Shown here one piece after another: positions 34,070-42,522 of a stretch of 64,000 nucleotides of DNA. The DNA lies in contig JBCCGG010000025.1 of the NCBI GenBank assembly GCA_039029395.1, positions 1 through 64,000 on the forward strand. The letters run 5' to 3'. The notes beneath the pieces are model-generated. The model saw only the letters and a list, made by a program, of their open reading frames with translations. It was not told where the DNA came from and made no database searches. Source of the stretch: JBCCGG01 sp039029395 (GTDB taxonomy: Bacteria > Pseudomonadota > Alphaproteobacteria > Kiloniellales > JAKSDN01). The stretch's first letter is position 1; each line of letters begins with the position of its first letter. A program made the position numbers and the translations under genes.

Positions 34070-35503
34070 ATGAGCGGCCTCAGCCTAATTCCGACGAACC
34101 TGCACGACGTCCAGGTCGAAGGACGGCGCATGCTGTTCCACGTGCCGACCACGAGCCTTTTCGAGATGGACGATCTGGGCGGCGATCTGCTCGACCTGTT
34201 CCGCGCCGAGCCAGTGGTCACCGAAGAGCTGGTGCGCCAGCGTTTCGATCGGCGCTATCCGGCCGAGCAAGTTGTCGAGACCATCGAGGATTTCCTGGCG
34301 CTCGAGATTGTCGGCAATGGCGGACGGGCGCGGCCCGCCCGGGCGCCGGTCAAGATCCGTAACTATCCGCTCAGCACCATGGTCCTGAACGTCAACACCG
34401 GGTGCAATCTGAGCTGCAGCTATTGCTACAAGGAAGACCTTGCCACCCCCAGCCAGGGCGAAAAGATGGACTTCGTCACCGCGGTCAAGGCCTACGAGCT
34501 GCTTCTCGAGGAGGCCAAGGATCGCGAGCGGGTCAACCTGGTGTTCTTCGGCGGCGAGCCGCTCAGCAACATGGCTCTGATCCGCCAGATGGTCGACTAC
34601 GCCGAGCGGCGCGGCGCGGAAGAGGGCAAGCAGGTCGATTTCAGCCTGACCACCAACGCCACGCTGCTGACCGAGGAGATCATCGACTACCTGGATGCCC
34701 ACCGCTTCGGGGTTACCATCTCCATGGACGGGCCCAAAGCCCTGCACGACAAGCACCGCAAGACGGTCGGCGGAAAGGGCTCCTATGACGCGGTCGCGAA
34801 GAAGGCACGGTTGCTGCTTTCCCGCTACCGCTCGCGCCCGGTCGGCGCGCGGGTCACCCTGACCCGCGGGGTCACGGACGTGGTATTGATCCATCATCAT
34901 CTGAAAAACGAGTTGGGATTTTTCGAAGTCGGCTTTTCGCCGGTCACGTCGGGCGACATCTCGCTCTACAACCTAGCGCCCGGCGAGCTGTCCGAGGTCT
35001 TCGGCGGCATGAAGGTGTTGGGCGAGCTTTATGTCCAAGCCGCGCTGAGGGGCGAGAACACCGGTTTCTCCAACATGCACCAGCTGATCACCGACCTGGC
35101 CGAAGGCACCAAGAAGAGCCTGCCTTGCGGCGCCGGGGTCGGCCTGCTCGCCGTCGACAAGGACGGCGGGCTCAATCTCTGCCACCGCTTCACCGGCTCA
35201 GAGCTGGAGACCTTCGGCGATGTCGACCAGGGCATCGACAAGCCGCGCTTGGGCGCGTTTTTGGAGGATGCCCAGGACAAGGAAGGCACGGTCTGCGCAA
35301 CCTGCCGGATTCGCAACCTCTGCGCCGGCGGCTGCTATCACGAGTCCTACGCCCGCTTCGAGGACCCCCAGGCGCCGGTGCTGCACTACTGCACCTTGAT
35401 GCGCGACTGGGTCGATTTCGGCATCGCGGCCTACAGCCGAATCCAAAAAGACAACCCGGGCTTCATTGCCCGACACGTGGAACCGAGGAGGGTTGCCTCA
35501 TGA
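34070..35503 (+). CDS. qhnD: Radical SAM maturase QhnD
   Basis: 477 residues. The SAM-binding 4Fe-4S cluster is Cys112, Cys116 and Cys119 in CNLSCSYCY, and a SPASM-like C-terminal region holds further Cys (CGAG, CHRF, CATC, CAGGCYHE). In this family QhnD forms the three intra-peptide Cys-to-Asp/Glu thioether bonds in QhnC. It starts 10 bases after qhnA and overlaps the qhnC start by ATGA. Confidence 0.94.
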   Translation: MSGLSLIPTNLHDVQVEGRRMLFHVPTTSLFEMDDLGGDLLDLFRAEPVVTEELVRQRFDRRYPAEQVVETIEDFLALEIVGNGGRARPARAPVKIRNYPLSTMVLNVNTGCNLSCSYCYKEDLATPSQGEKMDFVTAVKAYELLLEEAKDRERVNLVFFGGEPLSNMALIRQMVDYAERRGAEEGKQVDFSLTTNATLLTEEIIDYLDAHRFGVTISMDGPKALHDKHRKTVGGKGSYDAVAKKARLLLSRYRSRPVGARVTLTRGVTDVVLIHHHLKNELGFFEVGFSPVTSGDISLYNLAPGELSEVFGGMKVLGELYVQAALRGENTGFSNMHQLITDLAEGTKKSLPCGAGVGLLAVDKDGGLNLCHRFTGSELETFGDVDQGIDKPRLGAFLEDAQDKEGTVCATCRIRNLCAGGCYHESYARFEDPQAPVLHYCTLMRDWVDFGIAAYSRIQKDNPGFIARHVEPRRVAS

Positions 35504-35823
35504 AACGTCTGAAACCACTCAACGCCAAGGCCGAGCTTCTGGTCACGGCGGCCGTGGAGGGCACGGTGGAAGAGGTCTATCTTATGCAGAACATGGCCGG
35601 CTGCACGACCACCCTCGATCCCGGCTGGGAAGTCGACCCCTTCGGCGGCGTCTCCTCGCTGTGCCAACCCATGGAGGCCGACCTCTACGGCTGCGCCGAT
35701 CCCTGCTGGTGGCCGGCCCAGGTCGCGGATACCCTGAACACCTATCCGGACTGGAACGACGGCGCACCTTCGGCGTCGCGCGACTGGCGCCTGCTCCAGT
35801 CGGTCTTCCCGACGGACAAGTGA
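35500..35823 (+). CDS. qhnC: QHNDH gamma subunit precursor carrying CTQ
   Basis: 107 residues. Spacing reproduces the known crosslinks of the Paracoccus enzyme exactly: Cys35-Glu44, Cys55-Asp61 and Cys69-Asp77 for the thioethers, and Cys65 with Trp71 for the cysteine tryptophylquinone (WWPAQ region). If mature numbering places the first Cys at position 7, cleavage is after residue 28, giving the 28-residue leader removed by QhnE. The start lies in the qhnD stop. It acts in the periplasm as the catalytic subunit for primary amines. Confidence 0.96.
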   Translation: MKRLKPLNAKAELLVTAAVEGTVEEVYLMQNMAGCTTTLDPGWEVDPFGGVSSLCQPMEADLYGCADPCWWPAQVADTLNTYPDWNDGAPSASRDWRLLQSVFPTDK

Positions 35824-35837
35824 GCGCGGAAGGGAGC

Positions 35838-36938
35838 ATGGAAATGGCCAAGAAGATCGTTCTCCTCGCCGCCGCCGGCCTTCTGGCATTGGGCCTCGGT
35901 GTCTCGGCCGGCCAGGCCGACGACTTCATCCTAACCGGTGTCAAGCCCGGCAAGCTGGTGCTGATCGACGCAAAGGCGCGCGAGATCGTCAAGGTCCACG
36001 ACATCCCGAACTCGGCGCCCGGCGTGCTCACCATCACGCCGTCACCGGACGGCAAGATCGCCTACGCCCTGGTCAACCGCTGGGAAAGCATTTCGGGCAT
36101 CGATCTGGAGAGTGGCGAGGAAGTATTCCGCGCCGATATGTCGAGCGGTGACGAGCGGGTCAAAGGCCTGGTCGCCATGGACATCGCGCCCGATGGCTCA
36201 GAGCTGGCGGTGTTCCAGTCGGCGGTCAAGCTGGGCTTGGGCGAGTACGAAGTTCAGCCGACCCGGATTGCCTTTTACGATCCAAAAGCGGGTAAGGGCG
36301 CCAAGCCGACCCGCACTATCCCCGCGCCGCGTCAAATCGTCCTCATGATGTACTCAAAGGATGGCTCGAAGCTCTACGCGCTCGGCCGCGACGTCTTCGC
36401 GATCGACCCCAAGGACGGCAAAATTCTCGAGACCTTCAAGACCCAGAGCTGGGACCGGCCGAACTTCTACCCGCCGGATATCATCGACGTGTGGAGCCAG
36501 TGGGAGCAGTCGGGCATCTTCTCGACGCCCTACTACACGGCGCGCTCGGACATGGACCTCAGCGATCCGGCGGCCTATTGGACCGGCATGCTCACCCTTG
36601 ATCTGGCGAGCGGCGAATTCAAGCTGCGCGAGGTGGAGAACACCGAGGTCTTCTACTTCTCGACTGTGGTCAATCCAGTGCGGCGCAACGAGGCCTATGG
36701 GGTCTACAACACTGTTGCAAAGCTGGATCTGGATGCGGGCAAGTCGCTCGGCAGCACGGAGCTGGACCACAGCTATTATGACGTGAACGTGGCGAGCGAC
36801 GGCAGCGAGATCTACATCGGCGGCACCATGGGCAACATCGCGATTTACTCGACCGAGACCCTGGAGCGCATCGGTAACATAGAGATGCCGGGCGGCGCCG
36901 ACATGGCCCTTGCCTCGCTCAGGATTATCCAGCGCTAG
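35838..36938 (+). CDS. qhnB: QHNDH beta subunit (beta-propeller)
   Basis: 366 residues. An N-terminal Sec signal peptide (hydrophobic core, then SAGQADD) precedes repeated YVTN-like propeller blades (ITPSPDGKIAYALVNR, IAPDGSELAVFQS, SKDGSKLYALGRDVFAIDPKDG). The beta subunit forms the seven-bladed propeller that seats QhnC. AAGGGAG at 35830-35835 supports the ATG at 35838. It lies 14 bases after qhnC. Confidence 0.93.
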   Translation: MEMAKKIVLLAAAGLLALGLGVSAGQADDFILTGVKPGKLVLIDAKAREIVKVHDIPNSAPGVLTITPSPDGKIAYALVNRWESISGIDLESGEEVFRADMSSGDERVKGLVAMDIAPDGSELAVFQSAVKLGLGEYEVQPTRIAFYDPKAGKGAKPTRTIPAPRQIVLMMYSKDGSKLYALGRDVFAIDPKDGKILETFKTQSWDRPNFYPPDIIDVWSQWEQSGIFSTPYYTARSDMDLSDPAAYWTGMLTLDLASGEFKLREVENTEVFYFSTVVNPVRRNEAYGVYNTVAKLDLDAGKSLGSTELDHSYYDVNVASDGSEIYIGGTMGNIAIYSTETLERIGNIEMPGGADMALASLRIIQR

Positions 36939-36942
36939 AGGC

Positions 36943-38637
36943 GTGACCGGCGGACTGGGGCAAGCCGGTCCGGGCAGCTTCCGCTGGCTGCAAGCCTATG
37001 TGCGCCCGCACAGGGCGCGCCTCGCCGCGGTCTTCGTCCTCTCCTTGAGCGCGACCGGGCTGTCCCTGCTCCAGCCCTATATCACCAAATGGCTGATCGA
37101 CGGTGGTCTCCTGGCCAAGGACATGGCGGTCGTGATCCAGGCCTGCCTGGTCATGCTTCTGGTGGGCGTGCTGGGCGCGGGGCTTTCGGCACTCAACCGC
37201 TGGCACTACGTCACCCTCTCCGGCCGCGTGCTCTTTGCCTTGCGCGAAGCGGTCTATCGCCATTTGCAGACGCTTTCGCCGCGCTTTTATGTCAAGGCGC
37301 GAGGTGGCGACCTTTTGACCCGGCTCGACGGCGATATCGCCGAGGTGCAGCGCTTTGCCATCGATTCGGCGCTCGCCCTGGTCAGCGGCGTGATCGGCCT
37401 GGTCGGCGCGCTTGGATTCATGGTGCTGCTCAATTGGCAACTCTCGCTGCTCGCCCTGATCCTCTTGCCGGCGCAGGTCCTCTTCCTGCGCCATATGCGG
37501 CCGCGGGTCGAGACCATGACGCGAACCGTGCGCGAGCGCGCCAGCGACATCGGGGCCTTTTTCTTCGACACCCTAGGCGCCATGAAGCTGGTTCAGTCGG
37601 TCGCCGCCGAAGAGCGCGTCGCCGGGCACTTGGGCACCCTCAACCGGGGCTACCTGGGCGACCTCCTGCGCTTGCAGATGACCAATGTGATCACCGCCGC
37701 GGTGCCCAACCTTATGACGCTCTTGAGCACCATCCTGGTGTTCATGGCCGGCGGTTACTTGGTAATTCACGACCAAATGACCTTGGGCGCCCTGGTTGCC
37801 TTCACCGCCTATCTAACCCGGGCGACCGGCCCGGTGCAGACCTTGCTCGGCCTCTACGTCGCCCTGCAGCGGGCGCGGGTAAGCCTGCGCCGGGTTGCCG
37901 AGATCGCCGAGCAACCGCCCGACGTTCAGCCCCCTGCTCAGCCGGCGCCCTGGCCGAGCCCCTCAAGTGGCGCGCTCTGCTTGAAAGGCGTCTGCTTTCG
38001 CTACGATCCTGCCGAGCCGCCGGTGCTCGACGGCGTCGAGGCTTCTATCCCGGGCGGCGCCAAGGTCGCGATCACCGGGCTCTCGGGGGCTGGCAAGTCG
38101 ACCTTGATCGACCTGCTTCAACGCCACTTCGATCCGGACCAGGGCCGCATCCTGCTGGATGGCACGGACCTGCGGGCCCTCGACCTCAGCACGCTCAGGC
38201 GACGGGTCGCGGTGGTCGCCCAGGACACCTTGCTGCTGCCCGGCACGATCGCGGAGAACATCCGCTTCGCCGCGCCCGAAAGCAGCGACGACGCGCTTCG
38301 CGAAGCAGCACGCCTGGCCCAGATCGAGGCCTTCGTCGAGACCCTGCCCGAAGGCTACGAAACTCTTCTCGGCGGTCGGGGGCTTCGGCTCTCCGGCGGT
38401 CAGCGGCAGCGCCTGGCCATTGCCCGGGCGCTCTTGCAGGATCCGCTTGTCCTGGTTTTCGACGAGGCGACCTCGGGCATCGACCGAACCGCCGAGGCCG
38501 AGATCATGGCCGCGGTCGACGAGCTCTTCGCGACCCGCACCCGCATTGTCATCACTCACCGCCACGATCCCGGCGGCGACTTCGACCTGGTCTTCGAGCT
38601 GGCCGAGAGCAAGCTCGGGGAGGTCGCACGGTCATGA
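36943..38637 (+). CDS. qhnF: ABC exporter QhnF (fused membrane and ATPase domains)
   Basis: 564 residues. Six membrane segments occupy roughly residues 20-310, followed by an ABC ATPase with Walker A GLSGAGKST, Q-loop VVAQDTLLLPG, signature LSGGQRQRLAIA and Walker B LVLVFDEATSG. In the qhn system QhnF is implicated in moving the processed gamma subunit to the periplasm. The GTG at 36943 follows qhnB by 4 bases; the stop overlaps the qhnE start. Confidence 0.9.
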   Translation: MTGGLGQAGPGSFRWLQAYVRPHRARLAAVFVLSLSATGLSLLQPYITKWLIDGGLLAKDMAVVIQACLVMLLVGVLGAGLSALNRWHYVTLSGRVLFALREAVYRHLQTLSPRFYVKARGGDLLTRLDGDIAEVQRFAIDSALALVSGVIGLVGALGFMVLLNWQLSLLALILLPAQVLFLRHMRPRVETMTRTVRERASDIGAFFFDTLGAMKLVQSVAAEERVAGHLGTLNRGYLGDLLRLQMTNVITAAVPNLMTLLSTILVFMAGGYLVIHDQMTLGALVAFTAYLTRATGPVQTLLGLYVALQRARVSLRRVAEIAEQPPDVQPPAQPAPWPSPSSGALCLKGVCFRYDPAEPPVLDGVEASIPGGAKVAITGLSGAGKSTLIDLLQRHFDPDQGRILLDGTDLRALDLSTLRRRVAVVAQDTLLLPGTIAENIRFAAPESSDDALREAARLAQIEAFVETLPEGYETLLGGRGLRLSGGQRQRLAIARALLQDPLVLVFDEATSGIDRTAEAEIMAAVDELFATRTRIVITHRHDPGGDFDLVFELAESKLGEVARS

Positions 38638-39314
38638 CCATTGCGGTCGGGATCTTGGACAGCGGCCTTGACGCGGATCTGGCGCCGCGGGCGTCCAGCG
38701 CCTTTCGTCTGGGCGCCGACGGCACCGTCGAAACCGCGGCGGCTGCGCCCGATGCCATCGGTCACGGCAATGTGCTGGCCCGCCACATTCTGGCGGCCGC
38801 GCCCAGCGCCACGCTGATCAATGCCCAGGTCTTTTCGGAGCGATTGGCGAGCGCCCCCAAGACAATCGCCGCCGGGCTCGACTGGCTAGTCGCCGAACGG
38901 GCACGGGTGATCAACCTTTCCTTCGGCGTGCGCGAAGACCGGGCGGTGCTGCGCCACGCCTGCGCCCGAGCGCTTGACGCTGGCGCGATCCTGGTGGCCG
39001 CCGCGCCGGCGCGCGGCGCCCTGCCCTATCCGGCGGCCTATCCCGGCGTGCTCTCGGTGCAGGGCGATGCCCGCTGCGCGCCCGGCCAGGTTTCCCGGCT
39101 TGGCGACCCGCTACCTGAGTTCGGCACCTTGGCGCGCAGCCTAGTGGCGCTTCCCGAGGGCTCCCTGTTCGGCGGCGCGAGCTGGGCGGCCTCCCACTTC
39201 ACCGGCCTAGTCGCGGCCTATCTTACGGCGCACCCGGAAGGGGACTTGGCGCAGGTGCGCGACCATTTCGATCGGATCGCCACCTATCGAGGCCCGGAGC
39301 GCCGAGCCCAATGA
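38634..39314 (+). CDS. qhnE: Subtilisin-like peptidase QhnE
   Basis: 226 residues with the S8 catalytic triad at Asp9 (ILDSG), His44 (GHG) and Ser183 (GGASWAASHF). Short, with no prodomain or signal peptide, as expected for the cytosolic QhnE that removes the QhnC leader after crosslinking. It overlaps qhnF by ATGA (38634-38637) and the next gene by ATGA (39311-39314). Confidence 0.92.
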   Translation: MTIAVGILDSGLDADLAPRASSAFRLGADGTVETAAAAPDAIGHGNVLARHILAAAPSATLINAQVFSERLASAPKTIAAGLDWLVAERARVINLSFGVREDRAVLRHACARALDAGAILVAAAPARGALPYPAAYPGVLSVQGDARCAPGQVSRLGDPLPEFGTLARSLVALPEGSLFGGASWAASHFTGLVAAYLTAHPEGDLAQVRDHFDRIATYRGPERRAQ

Positions 39315-41422
39315 CTCGCTGGCTGTCTTGGCTTGCCGTCGTGCCGCTTGCCGCCTTGGCGGTGTTTAGCGGGGAGGTGGTCCCGCGAAGCTATCTGGTG
39401 CTGTCGCTCATCGCGGCGCTGCTCGGACTGTGGCGCTGGCGGGTGCCGGCCGCCCGGGCGTCGGCGGCTCTAACCCTGGCGGCGCTGTGCGCGCTGGCCT
39501 GGCGCCTGTTGCAGGACGACTTCTCGACCCACTACGTATGGCTGACCAGCGCGCCGGAGATCCCCTGGTATCTCAAACTGGCCAACCTCTGGGGCGGCGA
39601 CCAGGGCACGCTTCTGCTGCTTGGCACCATCGGCTTCGCGCTGGCGATCAGCCTGTGCCGGAGGCCCGGCTGGGGAGGCCCGGGCGCGCTGCTGACCGGC
39701 GCCGCCTTCGCCGCCGCCGCGCTGGTCTGGGATCCTTTCCGGGCGACCCCGCCAGAGGCCCTGGCCGAAACCGCGAGCCGGGCCATGAACGCACATTTGA
39801 CCCGGATCTGGATGGTGTTTCACCCGCCCCAGGTGTTTCTCGCGTTCCTGCTGTTCCTGGCGCCGGCTGGGGCCGCGCTCCAGGCTCTGGTGCGAGGCGA
39901 CGGCGACTGGCCGGCCCTGGCCCGCAGTTATAGCCGCTGGGGCTGGTTTCTGCTGTCGCTCGGCACCGCGCTCGGCATGTGGTGGGCCTATGAGGACTTC
40001 ACCTACGGCACCCTGTGGCATTGGGATCCGGTGCAGACCGGCATCTTCGTCACCTGGTGCTTCGCGACCGCCCAGCTGCACACCCTGCGCCGCTATCGCC
40101 CGGGCGGCGCCTTCGCCCTGACCAGCCCGCTGCTCGGGCTGCTGACCGCGATCGCCGGACTGGCCACCATGGTGATCACCCGCAGCCCCCATTTGGCTTC
40201 CTCCCACAGGTATCTGGGCGAAAGCTCGCTGATGGTCTTCGTTGTCCTGGCCGGCCTGCTCGCGGTCGCCACTTTGGTCGCGGTGGGGGTTCACCTGGCG
40301 CGCCGGCCGCGGCCGCGCAACGGCGTCGAGGCGCGCCTGTGGTTTGCCATCGCCTTGTTCTCATTCGCCGGACTGATTGCCGCCGGCCATTTAACGCAGG
40401 CCTACATCGCCAATGCCACGGCGCTGCCCCGAAGCGATGATCTGAAGCCCTTCTTCGAGACCTTGCGCCGCTTCGCCAATGCCCAGGAGCTGGTTGAGCT
40501 GCGCGCCGCCTTCGCTCAATGGGATGTCGACGGCTTCGGCCTTAACCGCTGGCTGGCGCCGGTCGGTTGCGCGCTCGCGCTGATCGGCGGCCACTATCTG
40601 CTGCCCCTGCGCGGCTGGCGCAGGTGGTTGATTTCCGGCGCGGTCGCGGTGCTTGGCCTCTGGCTCGCGCTCGAGGGCCAGGTCTTTGGGCGCTTTTATC
40701 AAGGCCTCGGCCTGACCTCGGGCAAGACTCTGGCGCTATTCGGCTGGCTCGATTTCATGACCGTCGCCGGCCTTTACATGGCGGTTGCGGCCCTGACCGG
40801 CTGGCTCGCCGCGCTTCGCCGTCGGACGCCGGCCCGCGCCCAGCTCGGCTACGAGATCCCGGTCGCGGTGATACACACGGGCGCCATGGTGGCGCTGCTG
40901 GCCGGGCTTTCGGCCACGGTGCTCGACAGCTACGCTCAGCGCATGGTGAGCTATCCCGACGATTTCGGCCGCCCGCTCGCCTTTCCCGACGGGTACGAGC
41001 TGACCGTCAGCCTTGAGCAGCAAGGCACCGCGCGCGACGGCGCCTTCACGGCGATCGCCGAAGTCGGCTGGAGCTTGAGCGACGGTGATCGCCTGCTGGT
41101 CGCCGATCAAGGGCATACGGTCTATCAAGACAGCCGCCCGCCGGCCGACGGCAGCCTCGGGCCGGTGCGCATGATGTGCGAGATCATCGACTACCGCTAC
41201 GCCCGCTACGTCAGCGAGAGCCACCAGATGATCCACCCCCTGATCTCGCGCGGGCTCACCAAGGACGTGCAGATCTGGTTCCCGGCCCTGCCGCTCGAGC
41301 CCGACGCGGGCAGCCAGGCGCCTCTGGTGATGAAAGTCTATCCGCTTTTGAGCTGGGTCTGGATCGGCCTGACGCTGATCCTGCTCGGTCACCTCATGGT
41401 GCTGGTGACCATGCGCCGTTAG
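39311..41422 (+). CDS. Divergent CcmF-type cytochrome c haem lyase in the qhn operon
   Basis: 703 residues, polytopic membrane protein, translationally coupled to qhnE. The CcmF/CcsA tryptophan-rich loop is altered (TLWHWDPVQTG instead of WWFWDPVEN). Candidate CcmF haem/handling His are all there: FHPPQVF, AQLHTLR, SPHLASSHRY and VAVIHTGAM. It also has WGGDQGTLLL, the counterpart of WGGHEGSLLL. It probably attaches haem to the two CxxCH sites of QhnA, or helps that step; a specialised role is inferred from position. No ccmE/ccmH partner is nearby. Confidence 0.82.
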   Translation: MTRWLSWLAVVPLAALAVFSGEVVPRSYLVLSLIAALLGLWRWRVPAARASAALTLAALCALAWRLLQDDFSTHYVWLTSAPEIPWYLKLANLWGGDQGTLLLLGTIGFALAISLCRRPGWGGPGALLTGAAFAAAALVWDPFRATPPEALAETASRAMNAHLTRIWMVFHPPQVFLAFLLFLAPAGAALQALVRGDGDWPALARSYSRWGWFLLSLGTALGMWWAYEDFTYGTLWHWDPVQTGIFVTWCFATAQLHTLRRYRPGGAFALTSPLLGLLTAIAGLATMVITRSPHLASSHRYLGESSLMVFVVLAGLLAVATLVAVGVHLARRPRPRNGVEARLWFAIALFSFAGLIAAGHLTQAYIANATALPRSDDLKPFFETLRRFANAQELVELRAAFAQWDVDGFGLNRWLAPVGCALALIGGHYLLPLRGWRRWLISGAVAVLGLWLALEGQVFGRFYQGLGLTSGKTLALFGWLDFMTVAGLYMAVAALTGWLAALRRRTPARAQLGYEIPVAVIHTGAMVALLAGLSATVLDSYAQRMVSYPDDFGRPLAFPDGYELTVSLEQQGTARDGAFTAIAEVGWSLSDGDRLLVADQGHTVYQDSRPPADGSLGPVRMMCEIIDYRYARYVSESHQMIHPLISRGLTKDVQIWFPALPLEPDAGSQAPLVMKVYPLLSWVWIGLTLILLGHLMVLVTMRR

Positions 41423-42414
41423 GAGGCCGAAAAGCCGCGGTCCTCCTTGGGGGTACGGCCGAAATGCTCCCGGTAGGTCTTGGCGAAGTGCGAAGCCGAG
41501 ACGAAGCCGCAGGCGAGCGCCACCTCCATGGCCGACATGGAGGTCTGCAGCAGAAGGCTGCGCGCCCGCTCCAGGCGCAGACCCAGATAAAAGCGTGTCG
41601 GCGTGCAGCCCAAGTATCGTTGGAACAGTCGCTCCAGCTGACGGGAGGAGACGCCGATCTTGCGCGCCAGCTCGGCGCGGGGCAGCACCTCCTCGCCGTT
41701 TTCTTCCATGAGGCGGATCGCTTCCAAAAGCTTGGGATGGCTGACCCCGAGGCGGCTGCGCAAGGTCATGCGTTGGTGGTCCCGGCTGTCCCGGATGCGC
41801 GTGTGGATGAACTGCTCGGCGACCTGCACGGCCAGATCCCGGCCGTGGGCTTCGGCGATCAGGGCGAGCATCATGTCCAGGGCCGCGGTGCCGCCAGAGC
41901 AGGTCGCCCGCTCCCGGTCGATCTCGAAGACCTCGCTGGTGACGTCAAGGTCCGGAAACTCCTCGCGGAAGCTGTCCAGGTTTTCCCAGTGCACGGTGCA
42001 GCGGTAACCCTTGAGCAGGCCGGCACGGGCCAGGACGTAGCTGCCGAGAGTGACCGCGCCGATCTTGCAACCCTTGCGCGCCAGGCGCCGAAGCCAGGCG
42101 AAGACCTTTTCGTCGCGGAAGCTCTCGCCGCCGATACCGGCGACGACGACGAGCTCGTCGAGCTCGGGATGCTCGTCGATCGCGACGGTCGGCGCTACCT
42201 GAACCTGGCTGGAGCTGGTCACCGGCCCGCCTTCGACGCTGATCAGTGTCCAATCGTAAAGCGGTCGACCGGCCAGGCGATTGGCCGAGCGCAAGGCCTC
42301 CAAGGCTGACGCAAAGGACATGAGCGCAAGCTGAGGCACCAGAAAAAAGCCGACCCTGCGTTGGCCTGCCTGGTCGTCCTGGTCCACGAACTTGGTGTAA
42401 TTCGGTTCTGTCAT
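41419..42414 (-). CDS. GlxA/GbdR-type transcriptional regulator (DJ-1 + AraC)
   Basis: 331 residues. An N-terminal DJ-1/PfpI-like domain (VGFFLVPQLALMSFASALEALRSANR, VVVAGIGGES) precedes a C-terminal AraC helix-turn-helix (ELARKIGVSSRQLERLFQRYLG and ACGFVSASHFAKTYREHFG). This is the layout of GbdR and CdhR, activators of glycine-betaine and carnitine use. It is divergent from the MttB-like methyltransferase, which it may control. Its 3' end overlaps the haem-lyase gene by 4 bases. Confidence 0.87.
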   Translation of the reverse strand: MTEPNYTKFVDQDDQAGQRRVGFFLVPQLALMSFASALEALRSANRLAGRPLYDWTLISVEGGPVTSSSQVQVAPTVAIDEHPELDELVVVAGIGGESFRDEKVFAWLRRLARKGCKIGAVTLGSYVLARAGLLKGYRCTVHWENLDSFREEFPDLDVTSEVFEIDRERATCSGGTAALDMMLALIAEAHGRDLAVQVAEQFIHTRIRDSRDHQRMTLRSRLGVSHPKLLEAIRLMEENGEEVLPRAELARKIGVSSRQLERLFQRYLGCTPTRFYLGLRLERARSLLLQTSMSAMEVALACGFVSASHFAKTYREHFGRTPKEDRGFSAS

Positions 42415-42522
42415 CGGCCCTTGATCAGACGCATTTAGCCAAGACTCGTCGGGTTGTGGACATAACTCGAACGGCCCTTATGCCACAGTCCGCGCGCCAC
42501 GAACACCACGGATGGGCAGGCC

